64,000 bases of DNA from Bolinopsis microptera (lineage: Eukaryota; Ctenophora; Tentaculata; Lobata; Bolinopsidae), in contig NC_087072.1 of assembly GCF_026151205.1 (NCBI RefSeq), positions 6,062,084-6,126,083 of the forward strand, given 5' to 3'. Positions 1 through 10,241 of the stretch are shown in pieces. Every line of letters begins with the position of its first letter. Positions within the stretch are counted from its first letter, which is position 1. A program made the translations under genes and the position numbers. Under the pieces are notes generated by a model. It worked only from the letters and a program-made list of their open reading frames with translations. It was not told the DNA's origin and searched no databases.

Positions 1-465
1 TGCTATGCGTTTCAAGAGTGTAAAAAGGACGAAAACGTGTAGGTTTTTAACCTACCGAGACGCGCGCCGAGTTGGACTCGTCTTATTTGAAACAAATATT
101 TTACGAGTATCACCCGTTAACATTAGCATGTATATAGTAGCTAATACATTGGTCGAAGTTGATAATTTACCCGGTGGGTACGTATTGTAGGTTTATAACC
201 AGTACCAAGTATCAAGACACGCGCCGAGTTGGACTTGTCTATGGTCTTGTCTCGAGCGTACTAAATCACTCTACAGTCGATCTTCGAGATAGTTCTAAAA
301 GGGCCCCCGACAGTTGAAATCAACTTCAATCGATGTATTTTCGGACGCTGATTCCGAATCACCCCCCATGACATAGGGTTAAAATGCTCCCCTGACGATA
401 TATAGGCGAAAAACTGTCTCGATCACGTGATATGACCGTATAAGGAAGTTAGCCTAATTTCTCGT

Positions 466-545
466 TAGGGTTAGGGTTTCAGCATATGCTTTTGTTAAAG
501 ATTGGGTTAGGGTTAGGGTTGGGATCAGATAAGAGGGTTAGGGTT
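466..545 (+). repeat. Interstitial TTAGGG-type repeats
   Basis: Short runs of GGGTTA units are interspersed with degenerate ones. The matching complement-strand copy is at about 21290-21372. Both sit beside the same dispersed sequence that contains a shared ATTCGGAATCAGCGTCC-like block, so the repeats seem to travel with a mobile repeat rather than mark a chromosome end. Confidence 0.7.
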
Positions 546-640
546 CGAATAGTCGTTCAGGACCAGCTAGAGAACGGGTTGAAAAAGTCACGTGACAGTC
601 GAGTGTAGAGTGATTAATTATCATCCGTCTTGTCTAATAT

Positions 641-827
641 ATTTGGAACAAATATTTTAAGAGTATCACCCGTTTTATAACTTTAAAGGTGGTTTTTTTT
701 TTTGCTTTTTATTTCCACCGCGCACTTTAACCTGTATGGACCTCAGGCTATCATGTTCATGAACATTATATATATAGAGATTTGGCGGAATGACAGGCTG
801 ATACTCGTAAAATATTTGTTCCAAATA
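641..827. mobile_element. Short MITE-like element with ~28-bp TIRs
   Basis: The left end (641-668) and right end (799-827) are inverted copies of each other with about one mismatch, built on a TTTGGAACAAATATTTTA core. The interior, about 130 bp, has no coding capacity. Single copies of the same terminal sequence occur at about 90-115 and, inverted, at about 59075-59105. That pattern fits a non-autonomous DNA element family. I could not define a target-site duplication. Confidence 0.55.
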
Positions 828-2569
828 TTATATTATCAATTATATTAGGAACAAGGAAGCGCCTTCGGTTTGAAATCTTAAGAACAACAGTGATTTCTTT
901 GTCAATATAGACAGTTTAGATTTGAACTTGGAGCCGCAAGGCCAAGGGTGATTTTCAAAGCTTTGAGTTGTTGAAGGGTTTAGTTTTTTCCTTTTATATA
1001 GGGTCATTGTGACATTATGTGTATAACTTAATTGACGATGTCAATTCATGGCAGCTCGGCGCGGCACAGTAGCGCATCTCGCCGATCTAGTAACGCATCG
1101 CGCTACACGTGTATAACTATACTGTTTGTATTTTATTATATTATTTGATTTAAATTACATTAGACAAGACTGTACCGTGGTTTTGAAAATTCGGATTCAC
1201 CCGGACAGGGGGAGGTCTGAAAATCTGCGATTTTGGCGGACGTCTTAATAAGATGACCCCTTAATCTTATAAACATACAACGTGAACTGTAGTATTATTA
1301 TAATGGGGCTGAATAACAATATCAAGCATACATGTTGAAATGTCCTAATCGGGATTATTGGATTCCCAAACGGTGCTCTATTATGTGCGAATGGCCTCCG
1401 CCGGGGTTGAGTATGTCAAAAATGTTGTAAGTTGTCGCTGTATTTTTTGTTTTCGCCTAAAAAAAGAATATTTTCATCTTTTTTACTATCTATAATACTT
1501 CCATCACATAAATGTTAACAGTTAAACGACCCACATGTACTTAAATCTTGCAGATTATGCAGAGATAGTTCCAGTTAGCAATGCGGCTACAAAACATGCT
1601 AACATATAATTTTTCACATGCCATGGGGCTCGATAAATCGATCCAGGGTGTCCGGCCGATCCACTTATATTATTAATTGGCATCCTAGCTTAGACCAACG
1701 CGCGTAAAAAGACGCGCGATTGTGATGCAACAGCTTTGTACTTTGCACGCCAGTGATGGAAACGATCTGCTAGTCGTAGAGCGTGAAATGCGTTTAAGAC
1801 CCGCTTCTGGTAACTTACATGTTCCTAAATTAAATTTGACGAAATATAAACTCCATTGTTTTGTCATTAATTAACATCCCAAATCACAAAATTAACCAAA
1901 AATTGTCTCATTTACTGGTAACCTTGCTTTGGGAGCTTTAATCACTGAGTAAATGAATTTGGCTTCCGTAAACTACTCGCATATTTTCAATAGGGAACTA
2001 ATGAATATCATGAGTAATGTCGCAAATAAAGTCAATATCCTACGACGAGGCTTTTATGATAAAATCATCGGGAAATTCCTGACCAATTGGTTCAACTAAA
2101 AATGTGTTGAATAACATAAGAAAATAAAAATGAGTTACATACACGTAAATTGGTTACACGTAAACTTAAAATATATATACTCCTACAATGCTCGCATAGC
2201 ACAGGTTATTAAAATCGTTTTCAACACCATACAAAATAATTCTTATAATTGAGACGGAATTGTGACGTTCAATTTAAAACAAAAATCCTTGGAATGTGAA
2301 AATAGTGTGCCATCACCAGTTTCGTCGACTCTCTAGATTGTCGGAAAGAAAGTAATGAAATTCAGCCGTTTTTACGATTAAAAGAGTAGCCCGTACAGCG
2401 ATGAACTACAAATAGTAAAGGAACTAAATTGATGCAAGTCATGCTTAGCAGCCTGTGGCTTTCACTCATCGCAATAATTCGACTGTAAAAAACACATTAC
2501 TATTTTAATACAAAGTACAATTATTAATATATCGACAAAATCATACAAATTTAAGCCACCACGAAGTTG

Positions 2570-3430
2570 TTAACTTTTGTTCATTATGTCCTTGCCTACT
2601 TGGAAGCCATGGAGCTTATGCCAGTCAATTAGGGATTGGGTGATGGGCAGGTTCCTGCGCAGCGCTTTGAAGGTATTGTTGGACATGGAGTTGTAATTCT
2701 CGTTGATTGCCAGCTGATACTCTGTCTCCGATTTCTTGATGTACTCCACCAAGTTCGTGGCTCCCTCGTTGGGTGAGGAGAGCTGTATTGATTCCTCCAC
2801 ATTCTTGTTCGACAGAAGCTGGACATTTCCGTCCTCGTAATAGTGGACCTGAGCGCTCATCGTCCCCTCAACCTTAGCGTATCCTCCTGCAGTTGGGAAC
2901 TTCACGTCCCACTTGCTCTTCCATTTGCCGTTCCAGAAGTTGTTGGGGTTGTATTTATGGTCTTCAATGCAAACGGTTATTGAGACCTGGTCATCCTCAA
3001 CTTTGCCGTAAATAGCGGTCACGTGTGCTGGAAAAAACTCATCAAGGTATGGTTTGAGCGCAACCTGGATAGCTTCTCTCCACTTCTCAGCATCAGCATC
3101 TCTGTCTTCTTCTTGTATATCACTAGCTTCGTTCTTTAAGTAGTTGTAAGTGAACGACTTGCTAGAATTAGGATCGTAGAATCGTTTAGAGCCGTCCAAA
3201 GAACCATCTTTAGTTATCAGAGTGTCCTCTCCATCAACCTTGACGGTGGTGAACTGATCAGTGGCGTACTCGTAGAACACACTGGATGCTCGAGTCAGCA
3301 GTTTGTCGTTAGCCAGCAGCACACGCACGTCATTCACCACCTCTTTAAACTCGCCAGGGGGTGCGGACTTGACGAAATCAGAGGCGATCCTTACACGCTC
3401 ATCCTCAGAGATTTCCTCGAGACCAGACAT
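2570..3430 (-). CDS. CAPZA: F-actin-capping protein subunit alpha
   Basis: This encodes the alpha subunit of the CapZ heterodimer. CapZ binds barbed ends of actin filaments, blocks subunit exchange there, and is also part of the dynactin Arp1 filament. The 286-residue product matches the usual length of animal CAPZA proteins. It aligns throughout: the N-terminal helical segment after MSGLEEISEDERVRIASDFV, the central region with FYEYATDQF and the conserved NFWNGKWKS block, and the C-terminal amphipathic tentacle with FKALRRNLPITQ. The start is the first Met and matches the family's N-terminus. The whole coding region is one exon, unlike vertebrate CAPZA genes, which have introns. No frameshift or missing block is visible. 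The next gene upstream (gamma-SNAP) is on the same strand about 550 bp away. Confidence 0.96.
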   Translation of the reverse strand: MSGLEEISEDERVRIASDFVKSAPPGEFKEVVNDVRVLLANDKLLTRASSVFYEYATDQFTTVKVDGEDTLITKDGSLDGSKRFYDPNSSKSFTYNYLKNEASDIQEEDRDADAEKWREAIQVALKPYLDEFFPAHVTAIYGKVEDDQVSITVCIEDHKYNPNNFWNGKWKSKWDVKFPTAGGYAKVEGTMSAQVHYYEDGNVQLLSNKNVEESIQLSSPNEGATNLVEYIKKSETEYQLAINENYNSMSNNTFKALRRNLPITQSLIDWHKLHGFQVGKDIMNKS

Positions 3431-3977
3431 GTTGAGCTGACTACTGGGACATTCTGAGATTGAGTAAAGGGTCAGACAAGTCGTGCAAACACTAAACAGT
3501 GAAAATTAAAGAAGGATGTTTAGAATAGTCTTAGTACTCATTAAAATTCAGTACTTTCAAAGTAGTGTTGTTGCAATAAATTTCGATATGAATTTGTGAA
3601 AATTTCAGCATGTAGAAATTTGTTTTTAATACTTTCAACCGTCAAGTGATACACAAATTCTGAAACGGTTTAACTCTTGCTAAACATGATTTCAATATCA
3701 ATTGTTCAATATTACAAACAAGCATAAATTAAATTTTAAATTTATAAGAGAAACCGCTTCAGCTCTAAAAAGCTGCCTCACAAATTATAATTTAACACAC
3801 GGAAAAGGTAATTAGCGTTACATCACCCAACCCCCAACACATATAATATAGAAAAATTTATTTGATCTGTACACATGAGACATAAATTACCATCAAATGA
3901 AGTGTAACACATTGACGACTGTTCTAGACCAGCTAGAAAAGTCCAAATAAAGACGAACACGTGACATGATGTGATAT
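3431..3977. other. Intergenic spacer CAPZA to gamma-SNAP
   Basis: AT-rich spacer of about 550 bp with no ORF or repeat that I can support. It should contain the CAPZA promoter and 5' UTR and the gamma-SNAP 3' end, but I see no clear TATA box or other distinct motif. Confidence 0.5.
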
Positions 3978-5195
3978 TCAACACAAGTCCTCTTCATCAT
4001 CCTCCTCAAATGGGTTATTGTTATCAGCCTCTACGATTGGATTAGAGTCCGATGTTTGGTCCGGTGATTCACCCTGATTATCTCCAGAAGGGTTAGCGCC
4101 GTCTTCTCCGAATGGATTAGAATTGTCCCCTAAATTGCTGGCGACAGGAGCTGACTGGTACACAGGTGTTGCTGGTTGAGTGACTGGTGCTGGACGACTA
4201 AACAACTCGCTCTTCTCGCTATCTCCTGACGGTTTAGTCCTGGCAAACAGCTCGTCTCTGTTTGTTCTGTTTGGTCGAGCAAACAGTTCCTCTTTCTGAG
4301 AATTTGATTTCTTTCCAGCTGATTGGAAGATAGAAGATGTGGTGGTTGTGTTTGAAGGTTTAGATCGCTGAGAAGAAGGCACATTGACAGCTCCATCCTG
4401 AGTTAAAAACTTGGCTATTTTAGCTATTTCAGTGTCTAAATATACAATGTCTCCGTGAGACTTCAGTTTATTTATCGTCTCATCGTCCCCATTTTCAACT
4501 GCATCAATAAGCTGATCAGCCACGAGGGATACATCCCCGGATATAGACTGTTTAGCAGCCACTGAATCCCCCCTCGCTAAATGTAATATAACAAGACTCA
4601 TGTTACATTTCTCTATGTGCTCGTACGATTCTAGCTGCTCGTACAGCTCGCGAGTGTATTGCACAGCACTGATACATTCCTTGTACATTTTGGTGCGAGC
4701 GAATATTTTCTTAGCACCCGAGTAACATTTGATAGCCTCCCGGGTGTGATCGTTATCTTTTTCTAACTCTCCAGCCCTGAGATAAAGTGCAGCTGCTTGC
4801 TCAGGAAGTTTGAGATCAAGTGCCTCAGCACCCTTAACATAGCAAGTTATTGCCGTGGAAGCAGTCCCGTTCTGGGTATAGAAGTCGCCTGCACGCTCAA
4901 TGTGCTGGTGTGCTTCATCAAAACGACCTAACTCCTTCGAACAACTACCAGCTGCTTCGTGGCACTTGCCAGCACTAAACAGCACCCGCGCTCTATCGTA
5001 ATATGTTGCTGCTTCAATGTAACATGATCTACTTTCAGCCCAAGATTTACCAAGCTTGAAAAACTGGCCCGCCTTTTCGTAGTGGTGAGCGGCTGTGTCG
5101 TTGTCTGCTTTCCAGTTTCCGAAAAAAGATGTTTTGAGAGCTCCTTCAGCGAGTTTCTTTTCTTTAAGTGCTTCACTTACATGCTTCTGTTCCAT
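3978..5195 (-). CDS. NAPG: Gamma-SNAP (NSF attachment protein gamma) with extended tail
   Basis: SNAP proteins link NSF to assembled SNARE complexes so that ATP hydrolysis can disassemble them after membrane fusion. I start the CDS at the Met of MEQKHVSEALKEKK, which lines up with the family N-terminus. The reading frame stays open upstream of it, but a CTCAG splice acceptor lies 7 nt before this ATG, so the upstream part is probably intron. The product is 405 residues, against about 312 in human gamma-SNAP. Residues 1 to about 270 are the TPR-like helical solenoid. After that comes a low-complexity tail of about 130 residues with three ELF[AS]R blocks, two NPF motifs and an acidic end finishing in LC, as the human protein also does. 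NPF motifs bind EH domains, so the tail may recruit endocytic adaptors; that is inference. Confidence 0.92.
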   Translation of the reverse strand: MEQKHVSEALKEKKLAEGALKTSFFGNWKADNDTAAHHYEKAGQFFKLGKSWAESRSCYIEAATYYDRARVLFSAGKCHEAAGSCSKELGRFDEAHQHIERAGDFYTQNGTASTAITCYVKGAEALDLKLPEQAAALYLRAGELEKDNDHTREAIKCYSGAKKIFARTKMYKECISAVQYTRELYEQLESYEHIEKCNMSLVILHLARGDSVAAKQSISGDVSLVADQLIDAVENGDDETINKLKSHGDIVYLDTEIAKIAKFLTQDGAVNVPSSQRSKPSNTTTTSSIFQSAGKKSNSQKEELFARPNRTNRDELFARTKPSGDSEKSELFSRPAPVTQPATPVYQSAPVASNLGDNSNPFGEDGANPSGDNQGESPDQTSDSNPIVEADNNNPFEEDDEEDLC

Positions 5196-5655
5196 TGACA
5201 ACCTGAGATATGTCCATATTAGTACAAAACGTGGCGCACTGGCTAAACTTGTCATTGAGTAGATCGGTAGTCCGAAAGCGATAGAAGCATAGCTCTTCCT
5301 CGGGATTAAATTTCTAGAATACACCAGACTCTTAGGCTTTACCGTAAAAGGAGTGGATTTATGACGAGGCAAAGAGTGACCACATATTATTTGTGTAAAA
5401 TTCAAATATACGGCGGAAATTAAACACAAATTTGATCAATCTATTACAGATGGTCATTTCATAACAAGGAGTGCAAACATCCAATAGAATATTTAAAATT
5501 CGTCAGTTTACTCGGATGTAAGAATAAAGGCACAATACCTAATTAAAGCTTAAGTCAAATTTAAACACTTATTTAACAAAATATAACCAGGATTTATCTG
5601 AAAATTGACGTTCCCCCATAATAAATTATCAAAATCTAAAACTAAACCACAAAAG
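5196..5655. other. 5' region of gamma-SNAP
   Basis: An open frame continues to about 5429 upstream of the gamma-SNAP start, but it has no family similarity and a splice acceptor separates it from the CDS (AG at 5203-5204). I read it as 5' UTR intron and promoter. No repeat is visible. The 3' end of ZNF330 borders it. Confidence 0.5.
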
Positions 5656-6988
<1,333 letters not shown>

Positions 6989-7278
6989 TGTGTGGGGAGT
7001 GTGGTTGTGAGTGTGGTGGGGAGTGTTGTGGGGAGTGTGGTTGTGAGTGTGGTGGGGAGTGTGGTTGTGAGTGTGGTGGGGAGTGTGGTTGTGAGTGTGG
7101 TGGGGAGTGTGGTTGTGAGTGTGGTGGGAGTGTGGTTGTGAGTGTGGTGGGGAGTGTGGTTGTGAGTGTGGTGGGGAGTGTGGTTGTGAGTGTGGTGGGG
7201 AGTGTGGTTGTGAGTGTGGTGGGGAGTGTGGTTGTGAGTGTGGTGGGGAGTGTGGTTGTGAGTGTGGTTGTGAGTGTG
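6989..7278 (+). repeat. 24-bp G-rich minisatellite
   Basis: About 12 copies of a unit built from GTGTGGTTGTGAGTGTGG and TGGGGA. One copy near 7120 lacks a base, which shifts the frame. Because the unit is a multiple of three, long open frames run through it on both strands, repeating HSQPHSPP on the minus strand and CGCECGGE on the plus. They are by-products of the repeat, not genes. The G-run spacing could allow G-quadruplex formation on the plus strand; that is inference. Confidence 0.9.
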
Positions 7279-7980
7279 CCCTCAAATTTACAGTGCTCCA
7301 AGCAGCTAGTTTAATTATAGAACACAGCGCCCGCCAGGGAGGTGAGTAATAATATGCAGTGTTTATACTCATAATATGTTTCATATCCTGTATTAAATAC
7401 GATACCTACATATAAAGTGGTCCACATTTAAAAAAGCTATTAATCAAAACGATGGTGTGATGTGACAAAATACTGGTTATATTCCAACGGAAATAAAAGA
7501 TAGTAAACACTACACACACACTACTAGACGATGACAACCATGCCACAAAAGAGAGAGAGTTAAACAGAGAAACCGTTGTCATAGTATGTTACAGCTGTGT
7601 ATTATAAAGTACATGTAGAGAGAGAGGGGCGTAATGAACAAGGGAGAACCACACTGATAAGAGTGTAGTTATTGTCGAGGAGGGTTTCAGTCATTTATAT
7701 AGTTATCATACCAGACATTCTATGAGAGCCGAGCAAGTTCTGCCTAAATCTAACATCCAAAATAGAATTAATGATGAGGAAGATGGAGCGTCATACTAAG
7801 TTCATGTTTATGCCCATGCTTATTTTCCGAATTCAACTCAGGTACCACTTCAAACAAACTTATTATGGCCCCCAAAACTTATTATTTGTTCGTTAACTAA
7901 GCCTGGAAGGTGTGGTGTAGTAGTGTGTAGTGTAGTGCACGTGCAAGCTATTTAATTAGGTTTAGGTAGACACGTACTGC
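7279..7980. other. Non-coding spacer
   Basis: No coding region or clear repeat is visible. Scattered short GA-rich runs occur (for example around 7545-7630). Confidence 0.5.
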
Positions 7981-8826
7981 TTAAGGCCACAGGGGGGGGT
8001 CCGAGGTCGATTTTGAGATTTTGAGATATGTTGTAGAGCTCGATCTAAATTTTCAAATGCTTTTGTCCTTACCGAAAACAAAGTTTCCTATTTGAAGATA
8101 TCGCGCGTTGAATTTTGAGGTTTACCTGTAATTCTATTGTAAATGAAAATTTTAAATGAAATCGTGTTCAAAATCTATCTTCTTTTTCAGTTTATGACTT
8201 AGAACCTTGTAACTTGGCAACAATGTTCTTCAAGGTATTTTGAGTTTTTGTTATGTAACGATTTATGATATCTTGCTCCAAAGCTGAGATATGAGGTTAA
8301 CCATGAGTGCGGGTTACAAAATTTAAAATGGTTAACCTCATAAAAAGAGTTAGGAGCAAAATTACAACAATCGTTACATAACAAACTTTTAAATTTATGT
8401 CAGGAACATAAGTTCCAAATTTGAGGTGAAATGGATAAAAACTCTAGGAGAAGATAGATTTTGAAGTCAAAAATTCGAGGTTTTCAGGAGAGGCAAAAAA
8501 CTGTTTTTTATGTTATGTGATTTTTGAGAATTTTGCCTTTATTTGTATATTTTTCAAAGTTTAACTGCTGAAATAACACAAAAACAATAAAAACAAAGCT
8601 TATCGTAGTTTTCAGTTGTAATGGCATCAATATTTCTGCCCTCCATTATCGATTTATCAAAAAAATGAGGTTAAATGAGAATTGGTTAACCTCATTTATA
8701 AAAAAAAGTAAAATAGCTACAGACAAATGAGTGGTGGCAAAGTATCCACCACAAAAATATATATTGATTCAAAGCATAATGTTTTTTTGCATTTTTTGAG
8801 GCCTCGACCCCCCCCTGTGGCCTTAA
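7981..8826. mobile_element. TTAA-flanked inverted-repeat element, ~0.84 kb
   Basis: TTAA at 7981-7984 and TTAA at 8823-8826 bracket terminal inverted repeats that start GGCCACAGGGGGGG on the left and end CCCCCCTGTGGCC on the right. The interior has further inverted segments: GTTATGTAACG at about 8250 pairs with CGTTACATAAC at about 8372. There is no transposase. TTAA duplications are the hallmark of piggyBac-type transposition, so this is probably a non-autonomous piggyBac-like MITE; superfamily assignment is inference. Confidence 0.65.
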
Positions 8827-8961
8827 AGTCGTTAATTTCTCTATTTTTACCGCAAATTGTATTGCTGCCTGACTTGCCTCTCTTGACAATTCTTTACTGT
8901 AATGTGACTGGAGGAATTACAGCCACCTAAAAGATAACATCTCAGTGGTATGGTCACGTGG

Positions 8962-9692
8962 TTAAGGGGGCAGGGGGGGTCTTTATGAAATTTCTCTCGA
9001 AATTGATTTTATAGTTGTTTCTGATAGAGGGGAGTGATATCTATCCGCTGCTTTTGGTCCCATGGAAAAATATTGTTCCTAGCCGAATTTATTGCCGGTC
9101 AAAGGTCAGCGTTCATGTGTAATTGTATTGCGCGAGCGATTTTCAATCGCGCGCCCTGAAAATCGAGTCTAAAATTCTATCTTCTCCTACATTTTTTGAG
9201 CAATCACCTTGAAACTTTCAGGATATGTTCTAAGGACCATTTAGAAGATTCCATTCAATCAGAATTTTAAGATAGGCCTTAGAAAATTTTTTATTCGATT
9301 TTGAAAATCTTGGGCCTGGAAAAATCGTCAAAAAACGAGGTCCAAGATTTTCAAAATCGAATAAAAAATTTTCTAAGGCCTATCTTAAAATTCTGATCGA
9401 ATGGAATCTTCTAAATGGTCCTTAGAACATATCCTGAAAGTTTCAAGGTGATTGCTCAAAAAATGTAGGAGAAGATAGTATTTTAGACTCGATTTTCAGG
9501 GCGCGCGATTGAAAATCGCTCGCGCAATACAATTACACATGAACGCTGACCTTTGACCGGCAATAAATTCGGCTAGGAACAATATTTTTCCATGGGACCA
9601 AAAGCAGCAGATAGATATCACTCCCCTCTATCAGAAACAACTATAAAATCAATTTCGAGAGAAATTTCATAAAGACCCCCCCTGCCCCTTAA
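8962..9692. mobile_element. Near-perfect palindromic TTAA element, ~0.72 kb
   Basis: TTAA at 8962-8965 and 9689-9692 bracket two arms of about 355 bp that are reverse complements with only a handful of mismatches, meeting at about 9327. The ends read GGGGGCAGGGGGGGTC on the left and GACCCCCCCTGCCCC on the right. There is no ORF of note. The high arm identity points to recent insertion or ongoing arm-to-arm conversion. The G-run ends resemble those of the element ending 135 bp upstream, suggesting one family or one transposase source. Confidence 0.8.
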
Positions 9693-10079
9693 GTGAGTTT
9701 GTGTAACGTGTATTCTGAAGGGATCATAGTCTTATGATGAGAATAGAAGATTAGATAATCAATATCCTCAAATAACTTCACTAGATCGGGTGTATTATAC
9801 TAATACTGCTGAGTCCGATTGTCGACTACCTCCCAAAATAGGTTTATGTTTAGAATGTACATATTTACATCAGCAAATGGAATGTTCACAGCTACTACCG
9901 TTAAATTCTTTCATAGTACAGCTAGTATAATGCAATATGAATAATGAATATTACACATTGACATTGTCATCACTGGTAACATATTGTAATGTGAACATTG
10001 TGCGTGTGTATTTTACAGTCTAGGAAGTGGAATAGTGCGAACATAAACATCACAGCAACTAGCAAGTGGTGACAAAACA
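9693..10079. other. Non-coding spacer
   Basis: AT-rich spacer without ORFs. It ends with an acceptor-like TATTTTACAG at about 10008-10017, upstream of the small ORF. Confidence 0.4.
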
Positions 10080-10241
10080 ATGGCAGCGGCTGGCAGTGAT
10101 TTAATCATAGGTATAGTATTGTCATCATTAACAGAATTAATTCAAAACACATCAGTAATTTTTATGAAAAATTTAAAGTCAAGAAGGACACCAGATTCGG
10201 TTCATGTAGACACGGAATCCAATAATACGACGAATTTATAA
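10080..10241 (+). CDS. Possible small protein, 53 aa, unrecognised
   Basis: A plus-strand ATG in good context (ACAATGG) opens a 53-codon frame that ends in TAA. Residues 7-29 are moderately hydrophobic (DLIIGIVLSSLTELIQNTSV and on), followed by a basic KNLKSRR stretch and a polar Ser/Thr/Asn tail. This layout would suit a single-pass small membrane protein. A splice-acceptor-like TTTTACAG lies about 60 nt upstream, so a non-coding first exon is possible. I do not recognise a family. A chance ORF of this size in non-coding DNA is quite possible, and it would be the only plus-strand host gene seen here. Confidence 0.3.
   Translation: MAAAGSDLIIGIVLSSLTELIQNTSVIFMKNLKSRRTPDSVHVDTESNNTTNL

Larger units (their letters stand above)
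1..2569. other. Gene-free repeat-rich flank
   Basis: I see no convincing coding exon here. The stretch is a patchwork of dispersed repeats, each with other copies in this window. Bases 40-125 recur inverted at 59065-59145. Bases 295-450 recur near 21410-21560 and 28560-28660. Bases 880-1025 recur inverted at 20400-20525. A GC-rich unit at 1036-1107 recurs several times between 20.7 and 23.8 kb. Bases 1185-1262 match the right half of the MITE at 27901-28254. The part from about 1270 to 2569 is AT-rich and looks like plain intergenic DNA, probably including the 3' UTR of the next gene. Confidence 0.6.

Noticed and set aside
466-545. True chromosome end
   Set aside because: Runs are short and degenerate, genes continue on the inner side, and an inverted copy with the same flank occurs at 21.3 kb.
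5196-5429. N-terminal extension of gamma-SNAP by 78 residues
   Set aside because: No family similarity; the conserved N-terminus starts at 5195 and a splice acceptor precedes it.
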